Shown here: piece after piece, positions 8,545-16,189 of the stretch
How the letters are laid out: every line of letters begins with the position of its first letter
How positions within the stretch are numbered: the stretch's first letter is position 1
DNA from: Legionella beliardensis
Lineage (GTDB): Bacteria > Pseudomonadota > Gammaproteobacteria > Legionellales > Legionellaceae
Direction: 5' to 3'
NCBI RefSeq assembly: GCF_900452395.1
Contig: NZ_UGNV01000001.1
Location: forward strand, 328,501-392,500
Length of the DNA stretch: 64,000 nt
Made by a program: the position numbers and the translations under genes
The notes under the pieces: model-generated
What the model was told of the DNA's origin: nothing
Seen by the model: only the letters and a program-made list of their open reading frames with translations
Databases searched by the model: none

Positions 8545-9368
8545 AATATTCCCTCATAGACAAAGGTAGCAGGCCCGGTTAAAGACACAGACTGGGTGGC
8601 ATCTGACCACTCAACGCGCAAAGCGCCACCAGGTAAGAGGACGTCAATACAAGACGCTAAATTATGATAGAAGCGCGCGGCGATAGCTGCAGCGACAGCA
8701 CCACTGCCGCAAGCTCGGGTTTCGCCACAACCCCGTTCATAAACTCGCAGCGCAATACGATTATTATCAATAATTTCCATAAAGCCTGCATTGGTTTGTT
8801 CAGGAAAAAGAGAATGTTCGCTAATTTCTTTGCCTAATTCTGCGACAGGTGTATTAGCTAAATCCTCAACTAAAGTGATGGCATGTGGATTTCCTACACT
8901 TAACGCATGTATTTGATGCTGCTGGCCGTTTTTTAAAGGGAGAAAATAAAATGGCCTTTGAACTGCAGCTCGTAGCGGAATAAGCTTAGGCTCAAAAACA
9001 GGCTTGCCAAAATCGACTGTAACACTATTATCTTTATTAATCTGTAAAGACATACGTGTAGTCTTGGTTGCTACAGTAATTTTCTTTTTTTTAGTCAAAC
9101 CATAATGCGTGACAAAGCGAGCAAGACAGCGAGCACCATTGCCACATTGGCCAACTTCTTGACCATCAGCATTAAAAATTCGATAAAAAAAATCGATTGT
9201 TTTATCAATGCTCATTTCTATAAGTAGGCATTGATCAAAACCAATACCAATGTCGCGTCTAGCTAGAGTACGTATATCAAGGTTTTGCGGCTTAATAGAC
9301 TGCCTTATTGCATCTATCACAATAAAATCATTACCTAAGCCATGCATTTTAGTAAAAGAAAGTGGCAT
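8535..9368 (-). CDS. dapF: diaminopimelate epimerase DapF
   Basis: Converts LL-diaminopimelate to the meso form for lysine and peptidoglycan synthesis. It is a cofactor-independent two-cysteine racemase of 277 residues. Motifs: KMHGLGNDFIVID at the N-terminus, the first cysteine in GQCGNGARC, and the second in GCGETRACGSGAVAAA. lptM lies just upstream on the same strand, the classical arrangement in gammaproteobacteria. Confidence 0.96.
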   Translation of the reverse strand: MPLSFTKMHGLGNDFIVIDAIRQSIKPQNLDIRTLARRDIGIGFDQCLLIEMSIDKTIDFFYRIFNADGQEVGQCGNGARCLARFVTHYGLTKKKKITVATKTTRMSLQINKDNSVTVDFGKPVFEPKLIPLRAAVQRPFYFLPLKNGQQHQIHALSVGNPHAITLVEDLANTPVAELGKEISEHSLFPEQTNAGFMEIIDNNRIALRVYERGCGETRACGSGAVAAAIAARFYHNLASCIDVLLPGGALRVEWSDATQSVSLTGPATFVYEGILCA

Positions 9369-9380
9369 TTTATTCTCAAA

Positions 9381-9491
9381 CTACGAAGCTACGGGCGCTT
9401 GGGTAGGCGGTGGCGGTAGATATAACGGTCCTTTTTGACCGCAAGCGGTTAAGCCTATTAATGTAAGCAACAATAAAGTTATTATTTTCAT
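9381..9491 (-). CDS. lptM: small lipoprotein LptM (YifL)
   Basis: A 36-residue lipoprotein: MKIITLLLLTLIGLTACG, then QKGPLYLPPPP, then APVAS and a TAG stop at 9381-9383. The lipobox LTAC and the following GQKGPLYLP are diagnostic for LptM, which helps LptD disulfide maturation in the outer-membrane LPS translocon. It is located 12 bases before dapF on the same strand, as in other gammaproteobacteria. It is short enough to be missed by length-filtered gene calling. Confidence 0.88.
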   Translation of the reverse strand: MKIITLLLLTLIGLTACGQKGPLYLPPPPTQAPVAS

Positions 9492-9548
9492 GAGATAACG
9501 ATTAGTTATGTTTTAATCGATTATATAAGAAATAGGCTTATAAATCGC

Positions 9549-10832
9549 TCACATTTTTAATGAAGACCCACTTAATTCTGTTTTTTCTTCAGATTCTTCA
9601 GTGCAATTCTCACTAAGCTCATCACTTAGGCTGTCAGAAGCAGCTTCAGTGCTTATTTTCATTTCTCTTAACGTGTGAATGGCTGTTCGGGCACCTGTTG
9701 TAAGCTGTTGATAAGAGCGGGGACTTATAAAGACTAATTCTGATTGTTGAGTCAATTCTTGCTTATTATCTATTTCTTCCCAATCTAATTCAAATTGGAT
9801 AACCTCAGGTATAATCGCTTCAGAGTCAGAGCTATAAACAGGCGTTACTTTGACACGAATGTGGTCAATAGAATGCGCTCTCTTTTCAGTAAGTTTATCA
9901 ATAATGAAATTTTCAATGAGGTTTAAGGTGTCATAATTTGAAGCAGCTGTAGCTGGCATTAAATGCGCCGCTGTGTGCTGACCGCCGATACAAAGACCTC
10001 TAATATGACTCCAGTGATAATCGCTACCTTTAACTTTAATAATCGTATCTACTTCATGCGCTGCAAACACTTTACGGCATGATGCACCAGTTAAGCCATT
10101 TTGACCAAAGCGTCTTTTATGACCGCCCGCTTTATGAATGTCTTGTAATGACACTTCAAACTCTTGTGGTTTTAGCTTAGTAGCCATAAGGCCGGGTAAT
10201 TGCTCTTTAACTTCTTTAAATTTAACTTTTTGGCTCACCTTTATTCGCCCTTCTTGTTTTACAGGAGTGCATGGTTTAAAAAGTGAGACAGTTGATACGC
10301 TAGTTCCTTGTACCACTTTCTGCCTATAAACCTCACGCACTTTTGTATTTTTAGGCGTCTGCATAGTAGGGACTCCTTCATAACCTTTAGCAGGTGAAGA
10401 AGGTGTCAGGGTGGTTATTCTGACATGCTTTTCTAATTTACTTTTTTTAGCAGGTGTTAGACTGCTAGTATCTGTAATGAGTTTTCTTTGGGGGTCTTGG
10501 TTTTCTTTCTCTTGGTCATGCTCTTTTTCAACCCTTCTTTTTTTGCGAGTTAGGGGTTTCTCCGTTGGTTCTACTTGATTTTGCTTAACTTCTCTGTCTG
10601 AATTTTTTCTTTGCAGTTGTGAATTAACAGCATCAAAATCAGTATCAAGCACGACACTTAATAGATGAATTAAGCGTGATGAAGTTAATTTCTTTTTTTG
10701 ATGCTCGCTAAATAAATCATATAATTGCTGCCAATGGTGATCATTAAGCGGTTCATTTTGCCAAGTGAAATTTTCCATAGTAGGCAGTATACGCATGCAA
10801 CGTGCTTTAAATTTTTTAACTTCAGAGGGCAT
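9549..10832 (-). CDS. putative nuclear-targeted effector with nuclease-like motif
   Basis: Unrecognised 427-residue protein with no signal peptide. Residues 75-220 are low-complexity, basic and rich in S/T-P sites. They include RKKRRVE at 96-102 and PAKKSK at 127-132, which resemble monopartite nuclear localisation signals. Around 274-299 is HWSHIRGLCIGG, HL(M)PAT and ASN, a His-Gly-Gly-His-Asn layout reminiscent of GHLI/GG/NLVP-type non-specific endonucleases. The C-terminus is acidic and serine-rich (DELSENCTEESEEKTE), like the E-block common in Dot/Icm signals. Start ATG at 10832 has AGGA 8-9 bases upstream. Transcribed alone. The nuclease and nuclear roles are inference. Confidence 0.6.
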   Translation of the reverse strand: MPSEVKKFKARCMRILPTMENFTWQNEPLNDHHWQQLYDLFSEHQKKKLTSSRLIHLLSVVLDTDFDAVNSQLQRKNSDREVKQNQVEPTEKPLTRKKRRVEKEHDQEKENQDPQRKLITDTSSLTPAKKSKLEKHVRITTLTPSSPAKGYEGVPTMQTPKNTKVREVYRQKVVQGTSVSTVSLFKPCTPVKQEGRIKVSQKVKFKEVKEQLPGLMATKLKPQEFEVSLQDIHKAGGHKRRFGQNGLTGASCRKVFAAHEVDTIIKVKGSDYHWSHIRGLCIGGQHTAAHLMPATAASNYDTLNLIENFIIDKLTEKRAHSIDHIRVKVTPVYSSDSEAIIPEVIQFELDWEEIDNKQELTQQSELVFISPRSYQQLTTGARTAIHTLREMKISTEAASDSLSDELSENCTEESEEKTELSGSSLKM

Positions 10833-11147
10833 GGGCTAATCCTAAATCAAGGTTTTTCAAAAAATAAACAATATAATTATAAATCATTCATGTTGATTAT
10901 AAAAGATCCTTTATAAAATATTTAAGATAAAGCTAGGATATAACCTGTAAAGGTAAGTAATTAAATTAAGCGTTAGAGATGATTTAATAAGCAAGATAGC
11001 TTAAACTAGTCAGTTTCAGTAAATATTAGAAAATAGATAGATTGAGTCCAGTAGCTCAAAACTTGATTTCGGCGTTTTTGATGGAAAAACCGCTCTAGCT
11101 TAACTTTATAGGTGAGGCGAATTAACCTTCTATCAATAACGTATCTT

Positions 11148-11290
11148 TCTGGATTGCTTCGCTTTGCTCGCAAGGCATTGTTGCGAATAAACTAAAACCT
11201 AGCTTAGGCGCAGGTCCATAGGGCCGAAACCCGGGTTTCACTTCGTTTCACCCAGGCTACTTGCTTGCTTCGTTTTGCTCGCAAAGACAG
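11148..11290. repeat. composite of dispersed repeats in a gene-free stretch
   Basis: The 516-base spacer 10833-11348 holds no gene. It contains two copies of a GCTTCG(C/T)TTTGCTCGCAA unit (11149-11174 and 11261-11290). Between them is a 'gcattgtt...GAAACCCGGGTTTC...cacccaggctac' unit (11172-11260). The second type recurs at 15801-15893 and 51341-51394, the first at 29229-29323. These are non-coding dispersed repeats; no transposase is near. Confidence 0.65.
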
Positions 11291-11348
11291 GAAAATTGCG
11301 GAATTAAGTTAACAGAGTAAAATTATAAAGATTAATTTTGGAGTATGA

Positions 11349-12011
11349 GTGACAACGTTTAATTCTAAAGATGTGTTATTAACAAATTGCTGTGTCATTT
11401 GGATGCATGGCCTTGGGGCAGATGGTTCTGATATGGCAAGTTTAGCAGCCATGCAACCGATAGCTAATTTAGCCTTAGAGCATATTTGTCTTGATGCACC
11501 CGTTCGGGCAGTGACCTTAAATGCCGGTATGCACATGCGAGCTTGGTATGATATCGTTGGTCTAGCTTTAACAGATAGAGAAGATAGAGAAGGTATTTTA
11601 CAATCATCTAACCAAATTATGGACGTTATTAACGAGCAGGTGCGCGCAGGTTTTGCGCCTGAGAACATTGTCCTTGCAGGTTTTTCTCAGGGTGGGGCAA
11701 TGGCGCTATATACAGCCCTACATTGCCATTTACCTTTAGCTGGTGTGATTGCTTTGTCTGCTTACTTGCCACTCGCTTTAGAATGTAAGCCTGTTATGGC
11801 AAAAGATACCCCGATTTTTTTGGGATCAGGTCTCTATGATCCCCTTGTATTACCGGTTTGGACAGCGCAAAGCAAGGATTGGCTCATGGCTAATGGTTTT
11901 AATAACATCACCTGGAAACAATACCCGATGGAACACGCCATTTGTCCTACAGAAATTCAAGATATTGCCAATTGGTTAGCTAGTCAGATTAAAGGAGCTC
12001 AGAGGGTATGA
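11349..12011 (+). CDS. phospholipase/carboxylesterase family alpha/beta hydrolase
   Basis: Cytosolic serine esterase of 220 residues related to bacterial carboxylesterase II and acyl-protein thioesterases. The oxyanion/N-terminal motif is VIWMHGLGADGSDM, the nucleophile Ser is in AGFSQGGAMAL, and the catalytic His is in EHAICPTE near the end. GTG at 11349 is the start because the nearby ATG at 11345 runs into a stop within five codons; GGAG lies 6 bases upstream. It overlaps ratA by 4 bases (ATGA), so the two are coupled. Substrate unknown. Confidence 0.88.
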   Translation: MTTFNSKDVLLTNCCVIWMHGLGADGSDMASLAAMQPIANLALEHICLDAPVRAVTLNAGMHMRAWYDIVGLALTDREDREGILQSSNQIMDVINEQVRAGFAPENIVLAGFSQGGAMALYTALHCHLPLAGVIALSAYLPLALECKPVMAKDTPIFLGSGLYDPLVLPVWTAQSKDWLMANGFNNITWKQYPMEHAICPTEIQDIANWLASQIKGAQRV

Positions 12012-12442
12012 CAGTTGTTAAGAAGTCGCGGGTTGTTTCTTTTACCTGTGAGCAAATGTTTAATTTAGTCCATGATGTAGCACGCTATCAAGAATTTTTA
12101 CCTTATTGTTCAGAGAGCTTAGTGCAGCATCGCGATGAAGATGAGATCCAAGCGACGTTAGTGATTTCTGCAGCAGGTATGAGTAAATCATTTACTACTA
12201 AAAATCGTCACCAATTAAATAAAATGATTGAAATTCGCTTAGTCGATGGGCCTTTTAAACATTTAGAAGGATTTTGGCGTTTTGATGAGGTACCCGAAGG
12301 CTGTCAAATTTGTTTTGATTTAGAATTTGAGTTTGCTGGCAGGATGTTTTCGCTGTTGTTAGGGCCTATTTTTGAGCAGGTAACTGACAAAATGGTTGAT
12401 GCTTTTTGTGAGCGAGCTGAGTCTTTGTATGGTCAACGTTGA
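12008..12442 (+). CDS. ratA: RatA / COQ10-like START-domain protein
   Basis: Small START/SRPBCC-fold protein of 144 residues. The family is annotated as the RatA toxin that blocks 70S assembly in E. coli, and also as a CoQ-binding COQ10 homologue; the sequence cannot decide between these. Typical segments are MFNLVHDVARYQEFLPYC, FTTKNRHQL, VDGPFKHLEGFWRF and FEFAGRMFS. It overlaps both the esterase (4 bases) and rnfH (14 bases). Confidence 0.9.
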   Translation: MTVVKKSRVVSFTCEQMFNLVHDVARYQEFLPYCSESLVQHRDEDEIQATLVISAAGMSKSFTTKNRHQLNKMIEIRLVDGPFKHLEGFWRFDEVPEGCQICFDLEFEFAGRMFSLLLGPIFEQVTDKMVDAFCERAESLYGQR

Positions 12443-12701
12443 AATAGTCTATGTTGCCAGCGATCAAACATTGACGCATTTGCATTGTACTTTACCCAAT
12501 GGCGCCACAGTAAATGATGCGCTGTTGCAATCAGGACTGTATAGCCGTTGTCCAGAAACACAAGGGTTACCTGTTGGGATTTTTTCAAAACGTGTCGAAG
12601 GAACAACGACGTTAAAATCGGGCGATCGCATTGAAATTTATCGCCCGCTTAGCAATGACCCTAAGGAAAAACGTCGCGCGCGGGCTAAAAAAGACAGTTA
12701 A
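12429..12701 (+). CDS. rnfH: RnfH-family ubiquitin-like fold protein
   Basis: Small beta-grasp protein of 90 residues (UPF0125/RnfH), function unclear. MVNVEIVYVASDQ at the N-terminus and the GDRIEIYRPLSNDPKEKRR tail are characteristic. I chose ATG 12429 rather than the more upstream ATG 12396 because the extra 11 residues are unlike the family and lie wholly within ratA. The last four bases overlap the end of bamE on the other strand. Confidence 0.88.
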   Translation: MVNVEIVYVASDQTLTHLHCTLPNGATVNDALLQSGLYSRCPETQGLPVGIFSKRVEGTTTLKSGDRIEIYRPLSNDPKEKRRARAKKDS

Positions 12702-13024
12702 GGGCGATGTTCAATTGTTACTAGGGTATTATGTTTAAAATACAATACCACATTGCGTACTTCAGTAGCGCTGTTACCGCGACGCCAAGTGTAAGCATAA
12801 TCCCAGCGATCATTATTAAAGGTGGGGCTTAAAAGGCTCGTTCCCATCAAAATCGCGACGTCTTCTTTACTCATGCCAGCTCGTAGCCGTTCAATTTTTT
12901 CTTGCGGTAATAAGTTACCTTGTTGTACAACACGTCTAGCAAAATCATAGGACATACATTGAGTTAATGAGAGTGAGGCAGTAATCAGTAAAATAATGGG
13001 TGAGAATCTCATTTTTTTGCTCAT
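12698..13024 (-). CDS. bamE: outer-membrane assembly lipoprotein BamE
   Basis: Lipoprotein of the Bam complex, which inserts beta-barrels in the outer membrane. A lipobox (SLTQC) ends a hydrophobic signal. The SmpA/OmlA fold follows: NLLPQEKIERLRAGMSKEDV, MGTSLLSP, RWDYAYTWRRG. The start is uncertain: ATG codons at 13042, 13024 and 13012 are in frame. 13024 gives a normal signal peptide (MSKKMRFSP...), and none has a clear RBS. It is divergent from fur and convergent with rnfH, the usual gammaproteobacterial order. Confidence 0.92.
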   Translation of the reverse strand: MSKKMRFSPIILLITASLSLTQCMSYDFARRVVQQGNLLPQEKIERLRAGMSKEDVAILMGTSLLSPTFNNDRWDYAYTWRRGNSATEVRNVVLYFKHNTLVTIEHRP

Positions 13025-13103
13025 TATTAAAAATTTCGCCATAATATCATGCTATCTTTAGAAAAAACACCTGCTTTAGGTCACGATATCTAGGAGTTTG
13101 CCT

Positions 13104-13514
13104 GTGGAAGAAAGTCAGCAATTAAAAGACGCTGGATTAAAAATTACCATGCCACGCTTAAAAGTACTACAGATTTTAGAGCAATCGGCCAACCATCATT
13201 TAAGTGCTGAAGCTGTTTATAAAAAGCTGTTAGACACAGGTGAGGATGTAGGATTAGCAACTATTTATCGGGTATTAACGCAATTTGAAACAGCCGGTCT
13301 AGTCTCTCGTCATAATTTTGAAGGAGGGCACTCGGTATTTGAGTTATCTCAGGGTGAGCATCATGATCATCTGGTCTGTGTAAAGTGCGGTAAAGTAGAA
13401 GAGTTTATCGACGAAATGATCGAACAGCGGCAGCAATTAATTGCCAAGCAAGCGAATTTTAAAATGACGGATCACGCATTAAATATTTATGGTCTTTGCC
13501 CAGACTGCCAATAA
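13104..13514 (+). CDS. fur: ferric uptake regulator Fur
   Basis: Iron-responsive dimeric repressor of 136 residues. It has an N-terminal winged helix (GLKITMPRLKVLQILEQS ... ATIYRVLTQFE) and a C-terminal metal-binding domain with GEHHDHLVCVKCGKVEEF and a second CxxC, CPDCQ. GTG at 13104 is the best start: TAGGAG at 13091-13096 sits 7 bases before it, but only 1 base before the alternative TTG at 13098. It lies divergent from bamE. Confidence 0.95.
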   Translation: MEESQQLKDAGLKITMPRLKVLQILEQSANHHLSAEAVYKKLLDTGEDVGLATIYRVLTQFETAGLVSRHNFEGGHSVFELSQGEHHDHLVCVKCGKVEEFIDEMIEQRQQLIAKQANFKMTDHALNIYGLCPDCQ

Positions 13515-13579
13515 ATTACTACTAATGTGTAAATTAATAAAATCCACTGCTTTATAAGTAAACCTTTTGTTTAATTATT

Positions 13580-13599
13580 ATGATATAGTATAATATCAT
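13580..13599 (+). promoter_or_regulatory. palindrome overlapping a TATAAT box before the UIM protein gene
   Basis: ATGATATAGTATAATATCAT is an inverted repeat with perfect 7-base arms and a 6-base spacer. It covers a TATAAT at 13589-13594, 32 bases before the ATG at 13626. The -35 region is poor (TTTGTT at 13566-13571). The layout fits a promoter blocked by a dimeric repressor. It resembles, but does not match, a Fur box; fur ends 66 bases upstream. Confidence 0.4.
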
Positions 13600-13625
13600 T
13601 TTTTATAAAATTACTTAGGTCGTTT

Positions 13626-15782
13626 ATGCAGTTAGGTCCTTATTGGTGTGAAGAGCAGCGCTTATGGGTGCGCTTTAGTGTGCAGGACGATAAATCGTGC
13701 GTGGCTGAAGTGGCGAATTCAAAAAAAGATGATTTATCTACTACCACGCCCTGGACAAGGGCAGAAACTGATTTTTGGGCAGTAAGTGCTGAGTTGCTAC
13801 CGCCTGGGCAGGATGTAAAAGATTATTCTATCATTGACGTTAATTATGGCTTTTGCTTAAGAGACGGCACTCTATATAGAACAGACTGGCATCGCTCACC
13901 TTATATAAGGGAAAACCAATTTGAGATGGGCTACCTAGATGGAGATCAATTTAAGCGTATTAATCCTAATCAATTAGGTGCAGCGGATCCATTTGCTAAT
14001 CAAGCGGCTCCTGAATCCGTGAAACATACATTAAGTGAGTTGCCATGTACGCCAGAAATGCAAGTAGCCCAACAAGCGGCCCAACAAGAGCGGTGGCAAA
14101 GCTGGAAGCAGTCAGCAGCAAGAAGCAGCTTAATAAATCAGGTTATTTTAACCAGTGATTTACCCGAACTAGAAGAAAAACTAACAACACTCGCAGATGC
14201 AAGAGGTGTGTTATATAGTTATTGTGGTTCAGAGATTGCGGGATTGCTAGACCCTAATTTATATGATGATTTTTCTAGGTATTTAGCTAAATTAGAAGAA
14301 ATAAGTGATGAGAGAAGTGACTTATATCAAGGACTTATTCATATAGCCTCGCAAACAGCATTCGATCGGGAAACAGCGCTCAATCCTGGTAATCAAAATG
14401 CTAATTTAAAGCAGCACTTATACCTAAGTAAGTTAAACTATTTTCTGGATTTAATCGCCGCAGAAAGAGAAAATTTATTAGCATGTCTCCATTTGCCAAT
14501 TACCCCCCTAGATTATGTTATGCCAGAAATTCGTAGCCCCCGAATCGCATTAGCTACTGATAGAAAAGAGAATGGAGAGGATGAGCATGATTGGGTTAGT
14601 GATTTAAGTGAAGAAGAGCAATTAGAGCTAGTTATTGCTCAATCTTTGCAAGCAGAAACAATCACGAGAGAGCAATGGCTTGCACGAAAAGAGTATGGTG
14701 AGCCATTCATTGAAGAGAATTATGATAGAGACTCTTTTTTAGCAAATACAGATGATTTATCTGAAGACCAGTTCATCAGTTCGCCGTTGTCTACACGTCA
14801 TGAGCCTGATAGCTCCCTATTGCATGATTTAGACGAAGAAGAGCAGGTAAGAATAGCTAAAGCTAGATCTTTACGAGATCAAGAATATGAAAGGGATGAA
14901 AAAACATCTACGGGGCAATCTTTCTACTCTCAAAGCTCTAGTGAAGATGAAGAGTCTTTCTCATCAAGTGATGATGATTTACCAAGTCATTCATCTATTG
15001 CTAGGATTAGAGAAGAAGAGCCACGTGTGCGAGATAATCTTCACTCATCTCAAGAGTGGCAAAATAGGATTTATACCGAGCAGCGTTTAACAAGTGCGTA
15101 TACTATGGCGAGTAACTTCCCTAAACCAGAAAATCACGAATCCTCACGTCCTTTTTTCTTCCCAGAGGCGGTAACGCCAGAGAAGGAAGATGAAGAATCT
15201 CTTTCATCGAGTGATGATGATTTGTCAGGTAATTCCTCTGAAGAAGAGGATATAGAGTCGCGCGTGTTTTCTCATTTAGGCGAGGAAAGCGAGTATGATG
15301 CTGCTTTGGGGGCCGAGCTACATCACGAGCGCAATGAGTCAGTGCCACAAGCCGTAATTGATGAATCTACTCTTTTGGCGATAAAGAATGCAGTTAACAT
15401 GGCTGTAACTAATTATCAGGATTGGTATAATGCAGACTCATCGGCGCATCATGACAATAAATATTTTCGTGGCCCGCATGGCTTTTTTAGCAAGCTCTTT
15501 TTTCATGGAATGACAGGGCAGAAAAGGGCAGATGATCTAAATAAGCAAATCCAGGAAGTAGAAAATAAAGATGAGATTATTGGTATGATCAATACATTCC
15601 TATGTGATCCTAATCGCCGCTATCGTGGCCATTCTTTTAGCTCGTTTTTATTAGATCAATTAAGTCAACTGCCGGAAGAGTTACCATGGCATGGATTAGA
15701 ACCTAGTCCTGGAACTAATCATTATAGTCAGGCAGAAGTTATAGAAAGGCTTGCAGAAAAAAACATCTATTCTTCAACCTAA
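13626..15782 (+). CDS. putative effector with two ubiquitin-interacting motifs
   Basis: A 718-residue soluble protein. Two segments match the ubiquitin-interacting motif (acidic patch, large hydrophobic, Ala, Ser, acidic): EEEQLELVIAQSLQAE at 329-344 and EEEQVRIAKARSLRDQE at 404-420, the second with the consensus Ala. Two acidic serine tracts (about 437-453 and 520-535, EDEES-SSSDDDL) are near-duplicates and look like casein-kinase-2 sites. The C-terminal ~120 residues (NYQDWYN ... GFFSKLFFHG ... RRYRGHSFSSFLLDQL) resemble a domain I associate with Legionella hypothetical proteins (DUF5617-like), unverified. Ubiquitin binding in a bacterium implies action in a eukaryotic host. Lone gene behind its own promoter-like palindrome. 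Confidence 0.68.
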   Translation: MQLGPYWCEEQRLWVRFSVQDDKSCVAEVANSKKDDLSTTTPWTRAETDFWAVSAELLPPGQDVKDYSIIDVNYGFCLRDGTLYRTDWHRSPYIRENQFEMGYLDGDQFKRINPNQLGAADPFANQAAPESVKHTLSELPCTPEMQVAQQAAQQERWQSWKQSAARSSLINQVILTSDLPELEEKLTTLADARGVLYSYCGSEIAGLLDPNLYDDFSRYLAKLEEISDERSDLYQGLIHIASQTAFDRETALNPGNQNANLKQHLYLSKLNYFLDLIAAERENLLACLHLPITPLDYVMPEIRSPRIALATDRKENGEDEHDWVSDLSEEEQLELVIAQSLQAETITREQWLARKEYGEPFIEENYDRDSFLANTDDLSEDQFISSPLSTRHEPDSSLLHDLDEEEQVRIAKARSLRDQEYERDEKTSTGQSFYSQSSSEDEESFSSSDDDLPSHSSIARIREEEPRVRDNLHSSQEWQNRIYTEQRLTSAYTMASNFPKPENHESSRPFFFPEAVTPEKEDEESLSSSDDDLSGNSSEEEDIESRVFSHLGEESEYDAALGAELHHERNESVPQAVIDESTLLAIKNAVNMAVTNYQDWYNADSSAHHDNKYFRGPHGFFSKLFFHGMTGQKRADDLNKQIQEVENKDEIIGMINTFLCDPNRRYRGHSFSSFLLDQLSQLPEELPWHGLEPSPGTNHYSQAEVIERLAEKNIYSST

Positions 15783-15800
15783 TAAAGGACGTCGATTTTG

Positions 15801-15893
15801 TTAGGCATTGTTACATAGATAAACTAAAATGTGGCCTGGGTGCAGGTCCAAAGGACCGTAACCCAGGTTTTACTTCGTTTCATCCAGACTTAT
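15801..15893. repeat. dispersed GCCTGGGTGCAGG repeat copy
   Basis: Degenerate copy of the element at 11172-11260: aggcattgtta, then aactaaaa, gcctgggtgcaggtcc, aacccaggtttt, acttcgtttcatcc in the same order. An opposite-strand 'acgcaacaatgc' at 16098-16110 may be the far end. It lies in the 407-base gene-free spacer 15783-16189. Confidence 0.6.
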
Positions 15894-15930
15894 ATCTTTA
15901 AAAAGTATAAAATAAATTACAACCCAATTA

Positions 15931-15996
15931 CCGCGGTGTGTCTGCGGTATCCAGAGAAGTGGCACTGGCGGGTTGGATACCGTAGACACGCCACGG
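15931..15996. repeat. palindromic GGATACCGTAGACACGCC repeat
   Basis: Arms 15931-15953 and 15974-15996 (23 bases each, about three to four mismatches) with a 20-base loop. The unit resembles the GGATCCCGCGG...CCGCGGGATGA type of palindromic repeat dispersed in many proteobacteria. The 72-codon open frame across it shows no protein-like features. Confidence 0.55.
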
Positions 15997-16189
15997 TATT
16001 TCGGACTTGGGTAGATAAGTTAGTTGATGCTATCTTAAAAACCTTTTAATGAAATTTAGCTTGTTTTTAAAGACAGTATCTACCGGCTAACCTGGCTTCA
16101 CGCAACAATGCTATTTTATTAACGCTATAGAACAATAGTAGGATGTCATATATTATTAGATTTAAACGGCTTTAAACCTAATAATAATT

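Noticed and set aside
9250..9438. 62-codon plus-strand frame over the dapF start and lptM
   Set aside because: Antisense to dapF and lptM, both of which have diagnostic motifs.
15831..16049. 72-codon open frame between the UIM gene and the HerA-like gene
   Set aside because: It runs through two dispersed repeats and has no protein-like pattern or RBS.
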